Assembly: GCA_963693305.1 (NCBI GenBank)
Contig: OY855904.1
Coordinates: forward strand, 37,725,417-37,789,416
Direction of reading: 5' to 3'
DNA: 64,000 bases
Source: Meandrina meandrites
Lineage: Eukaryota > Cnidaria > Anthozoa > Scleractinia > Meandrinidae
The notes beneath the pieces are model-generated. The model was given only the letters and a program-made list of their open reading frames with translations, ran no database searches and was not told the origin of the DNA. The position numbers and the translations under genes are program-made. Of this stretch, positions 38,202-49,900 are shown piece after piece. Numbering within the stretch: position 1 is the stretch's first letter; each line of letters opens with the position of its first letter.

Positions 38202-38260
38202 ATTTCCTCTGATTTCCTATCCTTCACTTTGACCTTGGAGCGCGGGCTCAACATCCATTT
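38202..38260 (-). promoter_or_regulatory. RASA1 5' leader with a 13-codon upstream reading frame
   Basis: Reading the minus strand from 38258, ATG GAT GTT GAG opens a 13-codon frame. It ends at TAG (38219-38217), in the same frame as and 15 nt before the RASA1 ATG at 38201. The stop shows the coding frame does not extend further upstream. Whether the upstream ATG is in the mRNA depends on the transcription start, which I cannot see. Confidence 0.4.
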
Positions 38261-39130
38261 CGTAATAATCACAAGTGGGGAGGGGGAAGGGGAGGCGTTT
38301 AGGCCGGTAGTGATATTTCCTTGTTATTGCTGTTTTTTTCTTTTTAATTTATTTCTTCGGTAAATAAATTAACCTTTTCCGCAATTTTCTTTCATTTCTT
38401 TTGTGGTTTACGGAATTGAGGTCAGCAATAAATATATTTGATTGTCAAAAGAGGCAACCGAGAGTCGCGATTGGGTTATCGGTTTCAGCATCATCCAGGA
38501 TCCGCTGACAGGAAAATCCATCGTGCTGACTGCGTTGTTATTCTTAAGGTGCAGCACTAGTCATTCACATCATTATCAGTCTCTTATTTAGACAAACCGC
38601 TGATTACTTATCCAGATTTGGAATATGACCCTTCCCCTAACTATTGCTAAGTGGGTTGAAGGTAATATCCATGGCCATTTTCTCGATATTTGAACGCCTC
38701 TATAGTTATGGACTTTTTTTGAGAGGCCCTTATAAACTGAAGAGTGTGCATATTCAGGAGCACATTACCCTCCTGGCATATTTCATTCCCAGCGTCTCAG
38801 TCTCTTCCGTTCCAGCCGCAAGCGCCTCGTTACAAGGGTCTCTCCTTCTGAACGACGTTTCCGCGAGCGCCAGAAAAACCCTGGGAACGAAGTTTACCCT
38901 TCTCCAAGACTTTTTGACCGACACACAAAACGGTTTAAACTAGTGTGGAAGGATAAAGAGAAATCCAAAAAAATGGTGTCCAGGAAAGGGCCGAGACTGA
39001 AAGTTAATAGTTTATAAAGAAACTGATGTACTGCGTCGGCGAACAAGTGAAACACCAAGTGATAAGGTAACTAATCCACCGCAGCAAATTTGGAAAAGCT
39101 GAGCAAAATCAAATAAGCTACGGGCAAAGG

Positions 39131-39606
39131 TAATGCATCAGTCAATTCCAGCAGTGCCCATCCCCCCCCCCCCCCGGGCTGACCCCCGGGCATTAGCATT
39201 TCTTTGGTAAATTCCCCGGGGTGGGGATGAGGGAACCGGGCAAATGCCCCGCTCCCGGGTTGATTGTTTTCAATCTCTCGATAGGTGATATAAGAATATA
39301 ATACAAGTTGTTGCTTGAAGAAATATCTAAAATTCAGAAAATATACCTTTGAAAACATCCATGAACATCCACGAGCTTCTCTAGTCCTTCATGGACTAGC
39401 TAATCTGCAACGTAGTCCACGTCTTGGCCTATAAACGCCTCCATCACGAATACGCGACTCGCTCCACGGTTTCGAAACCACGTGTCAAATGCCCGGGGGT
39501 CAACCCGAGGTACGCAAATGCCCCACCCCCGGGACGGACAACATTAGGAAATGCCCCGGGGTTGCCCGGGGGGGGGATGGGCACTGCTGGAATTGACTGA
39601 TGCATA
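39131..39606. mobile_element. MITE with ~35-bp ends and CCCGGG-rich interior
   Basis: The left end ATGCATCAGTCAATTCCAGC, then AGTGCCCATCCCCC, is an exact inverse of the right end GGGGGATGGGCACT, then GCTGGAATTGACTGATGCAT. The interior repeats AATGCCCCGG and CCCGGG words. It has no useful reading frame. Confidence 0.85.
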
Positions 39607-39694
39607 ATCACCAAACTCACTGGTAATTGTGAAATTGACTTTGTTTTTTTTTCCTCTCGAGACATGATGAGCTACATGATCTACATGGAGTTTT

Positions 39695-40484
39695 AGGACG
39701 CGTCCACACCAATCCGGATAAGTTTGAAAACAGAGTACGGATAAAATGTTTTCCGTCCACACATCGTTTTCAATATTTTCACCGTGCACAGTAATCCGGA
39801 TAAATTTGAAAACGAAACGCGGCATCGGCCCTAGATGAATGGCAGAGCATGCGTACGTTGAAATTAGGAAATTTAATGTTTTTGTCGACGTCGAGGATAA
39901 CGTCGATCAAAAAACTACTAATTTCTATTTAACTTAACAACTTCGCGATAACTCATAGAGTTCAAAGCTATTTTCAGCTGAATATTCAGAATATTAAAGA
40001 CAGCGATCAATTCCAAAAAGAAAGTGGAAAATTCCCAGAATGTAGAATTAAATGATTTCACGTTGCTCAGAGAACGGCGAAAGAAATGTACCAAGATTTA
40101 TAACTCACGTGCAGTTCTATTGTACTGTTAATTAAACCGAAAAAGGACTGTGACAGACATCGCATGACCATTTGACGTCAGCGTTTTAGAAAAGCTCCGT
40201 TTTCGGCCATCCATACTACACCACCTTGCCGGCGCTTTCAGATTTCTCCACTCTGGAGACCGTTTTCAAAAAACTCCTTTTCGGTGACCGAAAACACTGT
40301 TTTAGTGTGGATGGTTGTCCAAACCGGAGAAAAAAGGATTTATTTTCAAATTTATCCAGATTAGTGTGGATGATGAAAAATGTCGGTATAATTATTAAAA
40401 TAGTATTCTTGGAAGTTTATATAATCATCAATCGAATAAGACTGTCACGGATAGGGAACAAGTAATTTACTGTGCAGGGTTTCC
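39695..40484. mobile_element. Dispersed ~0.8-kb element, copy B
   Basis: It is co-linear with copy A at 19240-20097: shared GATAACGTCGATCAAAAA, TTTCACGTTGCTCAGAGAAC, CATTTGACGTCAGCGTTTT and TATTCTTGGAAGTTTATATA. The two copies differ by scattered substitutions and short indels. No reading frame survives. Confidence 0.75.
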
Positions 40485-40580
40485 TAAGTGTAAGCGGCTC
40501 TGTTCACAGCGTGGAAAAGATCATGAAGTGGATAAAAAGTGAAATGATCACTTTATTTTCAGTGAAACTTGATCTGGATA

Positions 40581-40754
40581 ACCACCCCCACCCCCACTTA
40601 ACGATTCACACCACCCCCACCCTCATTTAACGATTCACATCACCCCCACCCTCATTTAACGATTCACACCACCCCCACCCTCATTTAACGATTCACACCA
40701 CCCCCACCCTCATTTAACGATTCATACCACCCCCACCCCCATTTAATGATTCAC
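40581..40754. repeat. 29-bp minisatellite, about 6 units
   Basis: The unit is GATTCACACCACCCCCACCC, then TCATTTAAC. Successive GATTCAC words start at 40603, 40632 and every 29 bp thereafter, with few substitutions (CAT for CAC, GATTCATACC). No spacers, so it is a tandem repeat and not a CRISPR array. Confidence 0.9.
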
Positions 40755-40835
40755 ACTTTCACATTTTCATAGCACAAATATATATTGAAAAAAAAAATGG
40801 GAGCTATTATACAGCTTATCAAACAGCATTCACTG

Positions 40836-41228
40836 CAGTAAACACCCGCATATAAGAACACACAATTTCAGAGGTCAGACTGATTGTGTTCTTATTTATC
40901 GGATGCTTAGTGAAAAATCAGCCTCAGGATGTTCTTAAATTTTTTTAAATTCAGTTCTCTATCAATACAGTAGTTTATAGTATTGTAAAGGCAAAAAATG
41001 TAATTCATGATATTAGATATTCTGAAGAGAACAAAGGTGCCCAAAACTTAGCTAATACCATTGGTCAGCAGGTGTGTTTATGGTAGTTTGTGTAATTTTG
41101 ACACCCTTCCCATTTTATAAGAACATTATTTTTTTTCCAGGCAGATATTGTTCTTATAAAAGTGGTGCTTTATTTGCCAAATTTCAGCCTGATTTAATCC
41201 ATGTGTTCTTATATGCGGGTGTTTACTG
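40836..41228. mobile_element. MITE with CAGTAAACACCCGC ends
   Basis: The left end CAGTAAACACCCGCATATAA, then GAACAC, is inverted at the right end GTGTTCTTATATGCGGGTGT, then TTACTG. It ends 224 bp after the TICRR stop codon on the gene's strand, so it probably lies in or beside the TICRR 3' UTR. Confidence 0.8.
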
Positions 41229-41451
41229 TATACCACAGGTTAATTTCAAAAAAAAGTTTCAAGATTTGTTTAGTAAGACTTCTAGAACACACGCAGAACA
41301 CTTACAGAACATATAATTCAGATTCAATGTTTAACAAGGAAACCACATCATAAACAAAAATACACTTAAAAGAGATAATGCAAAGAAAGACTATATATAC
41401 ATTATGTATTCATTTCTAAAAACCAACTTAAAGGCAAGTAAATTGAATTTC

Positions 41452-43919
41452 TTAAGTATTGAGCTTGAGTCGTTTTCTCGAATGGAAGCTCATCTGTTCC
41501 TCCTGATCATCAACAAAGGCCTCCGCGATGCTTGCTTCCCTGTGACTAGATTCGTCCACGACCTTTCGTCGTGAAAGTCTTCCTTTCCGACTGTACTCTT
41601 CAGAATTCGGAGACACATCGGAGCAGCTCCGAGTGTGGACCGAGGGCGATAGTGAAAGTTTACTATCAAACAGTATTGGAGATTCTTGTAACACTTTAAT
41701 GCTACTCGCCGACAAGGGCGTTCTGTTCAAATGTCTCCGCCTTAAACAGGCTGAGGCTAACGCGGCAGGACTTTGAAACACTTCATCGTCTTCTTCGTAG
41801 CTGGTGTCACTACTCAAAGACGAATTCGTACTCTTGTTCTTCCGGGTTTTGGATGTCTCTTTTCCAGCGCGTTTCTTTCCGAAGACAACAGATTTGTGAA
41901 TTCGTCGCCTTTTGGTCGGAGGCGACTTTGCAACTTGATTTTTCTCGGCCATGGAGCGATCATACTCTTTCTCCATTTCAGTAAGCCAGTCATCCCCATC
42001 TTCGGACGATCTAGAGTTGTTGTTCTCAATGACAACGGGACAAGAAACATTCAATCCACCAAGCTCGTCGGCAACTTTGCCTCGCGTAGGCTTTTTCTTT
42101 TTTGTCTCCTTGCCTGGTGTCCTTCCAGGCTCACAGGAAGTGTCACGTGCACGCATTTCAATAGCTTCCCTAGAACGCTTATCCGCTGGAGAGCTTGAAA
42201 AACATCTTTTTCGTTTTTGTTGCCGTAGTATCTGGTTCAGAGGACTCAGACGCTTGGTTTCAGCCGGTGAATTGGACAAACCAAGTGATTTCTTTTTCCC
42301 TTTTTTTGGAGGAGGGGTTGAGTTTTGTGGTGGGTGATTCCACAGCAACTGAGCTGCTGTAGGAGATGGACGGGCCGAGCGAGGAGACTTCACTTCTCTC
42401 AGGACGTGAGGCTGTGCGGCGACTCTTTCCGCTCCCTCGGTTGCTGCTGAGATGTGGCGGCATTCATCATTTCCCTTTGTCAATGAACTCACACAGTTGA
42501 ACCACTCTGTTCCTTTTCCTTCGCTTTGAACTCTTACACCGGTGGACTCACTATTACTCATTGAGGGGTTTTTCCTCAAGCTCCGTTCATTCAATGCATC
42601 AAGAGCAGAAGACATAGCAATACGGGGTGACGAACATGGTGACTTCATGGGTTTAGAAACTTCTTTAAACAACAAACTACCTTCGGCATCCGCTGACACT
42701 GTATGAGTATCGGAGTTTGGTTGTACACTACTTTCGGAATGCAGACGAGCGACTGCCACGTTTTTCTCTTGCGATCGCACGTGCACTGGTGATAATAAAG
42801 GCCTCCTAATTGGAGTTAGAAGCACCACACAGTCATCCAAAGGACAAATCTTAACAGGGGTTATGGACTGCGCCAAATCCTCTCTGGACGACTTTGGAGA
42901 GACTACAGAGCTGGGGTTCGCCATCTTTTCATCCTTCGATTCATGATCAGTAGATTTACGTAAAAGTTTTCCCAATGGTTCTTTGGAAGACTCGGAAATG
43001 TCCCGCTTGCTGAGTAATCTTGGTGAGCTGCGGACAGCTGGACTGATGCCTTTTTTCACGGGTGTTCCTTTGTTTGCATCGGGTGCTGAAGAACACTCCT
43101 CGAAATGCTTTGAAGACTCCATAGCACCAGCGTGAGTAAAGTCTTTTGAACACGAAGAGTTAGTTTTAATCTTCGGAGAAATTTGCACGGGTGACGACAA
43201 GGGATGTCGAATTGGCGTAAGAAGAACGACGCATTCGTCCATTTGATAATCTTTTAAGGGAGTTCGCTTCTCTGACTGCGCAAAAGTAGATTTTGGAGTG
43301 ATTTTTCCGACCTCTGAAATGTTATCTGCGTTCTGTTTCTTCGGCGTTGTTATCGAGCTTTCTTCTATAACATCGCCTGAGCAAACAGCTTTCTTTGATG
43401 GCGACTTGCTGCTTGTACATTCAAATGATCTGGGCTTCGCACGAAGAGGATCTAACTTGTTTTCCTGGACTCCAGGGAAAGGAACTGACGAAAATCCGAT
43501 ACAAGAAAAGGAGCGCTTTTTGAGTAGTCTTGGAGAGGACCTAGAAGCCATAAGCTTTTCTTTGGGTGTCGTCGGCCTTTGACGACTTGGCGATCTTTCT
43601 TTCTTTCGATCGCATTCTTTTGCTGTTGTCAACAAACTGTGTAGTGAAAACTTCTTCTTCTGCCGAGGAGAGAACCGCAACGGCGAGACAGCAGCAAAGG
43701 ACATCTTCTGAGGTGTCTTTTTAACAACGGTCTCTTTAGAAGGAATGGAATCCGATCCTCCTGTGGGCTCTTTCTTAGGGAAGTCACGAGAGCACGCCCC
43801 AGTGAAGGACCTGGTTCTGGTCAAGGGTCCTGCACTGGCGGAGCGCCCGTAGAATGATTGACTCCGCTGGAAGATCACTGCTGGGGGCCCCCGAGGACTT
43901 CTTCGAGGAAGACCGTCCC
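41452..43919 (-). other. TICRR: TICRR last coding exon, SP/TP-rich tail
   Basis: One 2468-nt exon encodes residues 1075-1896. It is rich in Ser-Pro and Thr-Pro sites and basic runs, as expected for a CDK-regulated disordered tail. RSSPRLL occurs twice (Ser at 1203 and 1373) and CVVLLTPIR twice (Thr at 1309 and 1443). A C-terminal conserved block has EEDDEVFQSPAALASACL and LQESPILFDSKL, similar to the end of vertebrate Treslin. The stop is at 41454-41452. Confidence 0.95.
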
Positions 43920-46900
43920 CTGTAAAGAATTATTACTTAGTTCAATCACTGAATGAATATTTACGTTTACTTCTACAAACCATGTGTGCGATCATTCCCT
44001 ACCGAGTGTCTTGGTTAACTAAAGATTAAAATAAACATTTAGAGCGCTCCTCCAAAAGCCGTAAAGCCTTAAAAATGTTTATGGAACGATAGTTTGATGC
44101 AACGTGCCTTTAGTAGGCGTTGAAATAAATGATGTGAGGGCCATCCAAGAAAAGTTTGTTTAAGCCTCCTGCATCGTAGTCAGCCCAAGATACTAGAGAA
44201 AGGCTTTGATTACAACGAAACGAATAACGTTGCTTGCAGGTTACAGATTAGGTAATTTACCCGCTTGTAACTCCTTTAGGGGTGACTCCTGTAAAACATG
44301 CACCTCTGTATAAGCTCTAGAACGTTTCCTGAAAAAACAAGTACAGATTATACTAATAAGCTACATGTATGTTAATTACGTTTTGATGCCACAACAAATA
44401 CAAACCACCACTTCCATTATTCTTTGTCCGCTATGAAATACTATGAAATGTTTTTAGTTGTGGAGCATCTCACCTCGCACGATCCTGTTTATTCCATAAT
44501 GCATGGGAGACCTGTTTATGAGCCGGAGTCTCTTGAACAGCAGACTTTGACAAAGACCCTGAAAAAAAAAACTTGCATGAATTATAAACACTGCATGTAC
44601 GACTCGATCAAATAAAAAAGAAATTCTCAAAGCCTATTGGTTCTTAGCGCCCTAGTGTGTAGTTATAGCTGTTCGACTACAAGTGCTTGTAATCAGACAG
44701 AAGTCGAATGGGTTTCTTTTAGGCAACTCCATCTTTGATGTTACTAAACCCGCTACTAGAAAGTTTTGCCAGCAAATAACATGGTTATCCAAAAAAAGTT
44801 AATAGTACTTAACAAAGTATCTTGATAGCATTAACCGATTGTAACATGACAGACGTGTTCCTGTTCAAGTCGTGATTGGTTGATCAATCCAAATCAAGTA
44901 ATGATCATATAGTGATTCTCCAGTTGCCTGTATGAAATGTCAGTAAAACGCACGAGAAAAGCTAGGCGTAGTTGCAGGATCGTCAGTACAAACTAGATAC
45001 CTTGACAAGTAATGGCCGGTAACAATACAAAATGCAAACGTGCAAGTGGGAAGTACATGTATACTAACAGTGACAACTATACAATCGTAATGGCACATTA
45101 CATGTACATACCCACAGTATTTCTCCGATAAAACCGTCGTTTGGCTTGATCCTTTTTCCCTCCTGACTCTGACAGCTTTCTTTTCCTTGGCACTCTCGCA
45201 GATGAATTGTTTTCATCGCCTTCCTCAGATTCCGTGAAAAGATTTCGTCTGACTTGTTTAACAGGCGTTTCCTGGCCTGCAGATTTCTTCTCCTTCTTCT
45301 TACTTGCACCTACATGTCATATAAAATAAATAAATATTGTTATACATTCACATTGTTGTCAATGATTGCTATAGAAGTTACACTGCAGGGCTCAAAATAA
45401 TTTTGGAATACTGACCGGTCATGTTGACCGGCCAAATCAATTTTTGCTCGGTCATGTCTCAATTTTGACCGGTCAAAATATTGAGTATTTACTTTGAAGC
45501 AATAACCTATTCTGCCAAAATTTCGCCTCATAAGCTAAAACACTCGTTGTTAAAGAGTATAAAGGCTTAAGCTTAAATGTTTTGATCGCTAAAAGTGTCA
45601 TTTTATTATGTTCGCTTTTTGAATTTCCATTTCTTCTGCGTTCTACTCTACATAAAACAAAATGCTCAGTAGCCGTAATGTTATGTTACTCTGCATAGTT
45701 TTACATTAGTTAACGACTTACGGGTGGAGGCGATCTTGGTTGTAAGCGCTTTACTGGTCTTTACTACCGAACACTAAATAGTAATAGGACATATGCCCAT
45801 GCTACAAGTGAGATAACTGTGCCTTTGCTCGGCATGTAGGAAGAAAGGAAACGCCAACGTCTTTTGTTGCTTTTTCAGGTCTGCTGGAAATCTACTAAGA
45901 AACCATCTTTTACTTAACTAATTAGCGATAAACACGGTCAGGAAGTTGTCAAAACTTCAAAATACAATGTGCTTGGAACTGAACTTAAAAAATTCAATGC
46001 GTTTAATGATTTTATTATTTTTTTCATGATCTTGCTGGTGAAAAACACGCTACGAACTCGCACTGTCTATAGGTGCAAATAGTTTTTTAAATCCACTAAC
46101 GAGTGCTATTTTTCTCGGCCCGCCTGACAATTCAAACTGTAATTGCGTACGCGTGTTAACGGACGTTGATTGATGCGATGTTCATTGTTGTCTGTTTAGC
46201 GTATTTACAGACGTGGATGTTTCCTGTTTTATTTATTTATAAGCAAACCGCTAACAAATCCGCAGAGCGTGACCGTCTCATCTGTATTCTACAAATTTGT
46301 GACTGCAAGCCGCTATGATATTTTATGATTTTACTGTAAAATTTCAAGAAATACTGCGAATAATTTTTTTTGTGTTATTTATTTGAAAGCTGTGTACGTG
46401 ACCGGTCAAAATGACCGCCGAACCAAAATTTTGTCCGGACAAATCGTCATTTTGGCCGGACATTGTCCGTTGACCGGCCGTTATTTTGAGCCCTGCACTG
46501 GTGCAACACTCACTCCCCCTCCCGTGTTATGAATACAAGCTTACGTCAATGAGCTGACTAAGATAATTTTTAGAACCAAGTTCTCCTAACTACAGTGTAC
46601 CGAATAACTCGATCACCAAATAAACCTTTCATGTGAGAACTAACTCAGCTACAACCAGCTGTACAACAAATTCTCATGCACTTCATTACTCACAATAAGT
46701 GCTCTAGTGTTTGCGACATGTAACCACTAAACACCGGACACAGCTTCAAGTCTTCAATAAAACGGCACCACAGCTCAGAAATAAAAAAAGCGCGACTTCA
46801 GGGGTAATTAATATTTCTCAAACCTCGTGAACCGATGGAGCCTTGTGGTTTTTCCTTCTTTTTCTTTTCTTTCTCTTTTGGTTTTGCTTTGCCAGGTACA

Positions 46901-49900
46901 ACGATCTCTCTTCTTTTGCCAACCGCATCTGTGACGCTCAGATGGCGGGTGATAACACGGCATCCACTGCTCCTACAATAACACATAAAGTGAATTGCCA
47001 CAATTTAAAAAAAAGTGCTGCATGTTGTATTAGGCTATGAGCCTGATCTTTTGCATGATGAGGCCCACTTCTCTCATCTGCATTCATTTTTATGACAACC
47101 TCTAACGCGTTTTCCTGTTCTTGACAGACAATTTGTCACCCTGGCAAAAGCATAAGTTACCTTGGTTGACTGGAGTCTTGCTTAGCGCTAGAATTTGAGT
47201 TGACAGAGCGTCTGATTGGTGACTCATCATCACTGGACCATTTGGAAGGCGTTAACAGTTCCCTGGGAGGGCGCATCATCAGGCCCTCATAAACACCGCA
47301 CAGGAACTTGGTAAGGCTGTGGCTGTACCTGAGGGGAGCAGAGTACGTAGATTACTAGATGCATTAGCAACAACGGAATTGAAAAGAACGTGAGAAAATA
47401 CATCCACATAGCTACTTACCGCAGAAGAAGTACCTCGCGAATATACACAGTGAGGAACTTTGGGTCCTTCATGAATGAGATGGCTCGTAACAGTACAGTC
47501 ACCTGCGGTACACAAATATTGAACACTAAATAAGAGCAAAATATCACGGTGACAAACAAAGACAAGAACGGTATTACAAACAACCATTCTTCAGGAAACT
47601 ACTCTCATACAACCAGGACATTATCTAAGAGCAACATGTACAGCATCGTCAAGATACAATAAAGCTGTTTGTGGCGGCGATAAAAAAAAAAACAGCAATT
47701 AAAACTAAACAAATGTCTTGAAAAAAGGTGTGCCACTATTAAGTACAAAGAATAATGCAAAACTACGAAAAATAATAATTTTATTTTGTGAATTACAACC
47801 TCTTCAACAAGGGAACTGTTTTCATCAGAATTTGCAAGAACTGCAATCTCCATTCTAAGCAGGATTTGAAGCTGGTATCTGTAGAAAAGGTATCAAGCAC
47901 CATTATTATCATTAATCACTGTATTTATTGGTTCAGTGAATATAAAATTATGTTTTTTTGCAAACTTTTGAGCCTTTCAAAAGTCCAAACTGTGATTGAA
48001 TGTTTGCAACAAAACTGAACGTTATTTCAGAAAAGTAAAAAATGTAAACACATTTTTTTTGCACATAAGTCAAATCAACGAGTGCCGTTCAGTGAAAGGT
48101 ATGCCTGCATTAGAGGAAAGGGTAGACAGCAGTGCAAAATGTAACTTTCTAAAACAAACTTTTTTTTTGTATTTTATTGATATTTATATAAGTTTACAAA
48201 TAAGAGTGACAATAACCATTGAAATTACATTTGCAGATAAAAAGAAAGAAAAACCAGATAAACTAACCTGAGTACAGATGAAAAAGCGCTAGTATAGATG
48301 GAACTGTTACTGTTACTAATAACACTACTTATGAGGAAAATATTAATACACCAAAATAAAACAAACTTACTCTCTGACTTGTTGTCCGGTTCTGATGATA
48401 TCACTGCACCCTTCATATTTTCCTCTAAGTGCTGATACTGTTAGAAGTAAATGCTCCCCTAGAAACTTTGAAACACAATCCTGTACAAGACACACATCAA
48501 TACAAACTTACTTGAGGACTTGTTAGAGCAGTATTATATGAAACCAAAATGAAAAATTAACAGAGCTAATGACAAACAACTAACTGTCTACCCAATAAAC
48601 TAGTTCCAAACTGCCTAAGAAATAACTTTTAAATTTGTGTACTGCATTGAATGGGAAGTGTTCTTTTCTCAATGTGTCTTGCAAAAGCCATGTCAAAATG
48701 AGGAATGGGCCGAAAGCATTTTTCCTTTAAGGTGATTCCACTGAATTGCATTGCGCATCCTTGCTGCACATGAGTTTTCGCGTCATTTAGTGCATGCACG
48801 AGCGCGCGCGCACACACAACATTACGGCTTTTCGTTTAGGTTAAGCTCAGAAGAGAAATAAATTGTCATTTTCTTCTAAACGAGCACGGTGACCCCCATT
48901 TTTTAATGCATAAATTTAAAAGACATCCGGTTGACTACAACATCTCGCAATTTAAAGAAAAGTTAAATACTCTACTTTGAGATATTTTTATTCCAATGCT
49001 TTAAAAAGTACGTTTTGAGGTAGTGCTGCTTACGCACGCACGCAGCAAAATCTTTAATTAATTTCTTTCATAATCTTAATTCCAGTTTAATTAAAATAGT
49101 TTATTATGTAAGATTAAAGTCTATTTTGTTGAACTGCTTCAATATTTTAACGTAAGAAATGATTTTTTCCAGAAATGATAGTTCCCTTTTCGGATTATGA
49201 GGGTTCCTAGTACAGTGTATGAACCTCGTGGGTCATATGTTTACTATAATAGCCATCCAGGTTGCACAAAAACGAGCACGGTGACCACCATTTTTTATTG
49301 CATTTTTGTAACGCTCAAAACATAGTTAAGAACTGGACCAAGTCTCAGAAAATTTTAAATACTCCTTCTTTTTCAGTGGAATCACCTTAAAATTTTACTT
49401 TTACTTTTTTGTTCTTCTATTGGGTAATTGCTGCTTTTTTTATTAAACTACCTAACACAAAGCATAGTGTGACTAATAATCCACAAATTTGTCATTCTAA
49501 ATGGCACTGTTACTCCATCATACAAGACATATTAATAAATAACATGCACAACACATACTGTCATCGGGGCGTCAGGAACAAATGGCTCAACACATGTACA
49601 TGTACAAAGATACCACTGACAACACAGTGCACAGGTACCAACCTTCTCTCTGCCAGCACCTCCATTTTCATAATTGAGGGAAACTAGTGTCACTATGTTG
49701 TTGATTTCTTTAAGTATATCTGCTCCCTAAAAGAATGACATTTCACAGAAAAGAAAATTATACATAAACAAATCTTGAACCACATTAAATTTGAACTGAA
49801 CTTTTTTTTATGATGACACATGTAAAACCTTCAGTTTCATTTAGTTTTATCTTACCTCCAAAATAACTTTGTTACATAAATCATGAGCAACTTTCACCAA

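Larger units (their letters stand above)
38202..41451. other. Intergenic region between RASA1 start and TICRR 3' end
   Basis: This region holds the RASA1 leader and probably its promoter, a G-rich MITE (39131-39606), copy B of a dispersed element (39695-40484), a 29-bp minisatellite (40581-40754) and a MITE (40836-41228). A poly-G-rich tract lies at 38275-38296. No gene is seen in 38300-39100. Confidence 0.6.

Noticed and set aside
40581..40754. CRISPR-like array
   Set aside because: Units are contiguous 29-bp tandem repeats with no unique spacers, in an animal genome.
41773..42337. Plus-strand open frames opposite the last TICRR exon
   Set aside because: They are antisense shadows of the long TICRR exon, with no independent signal.
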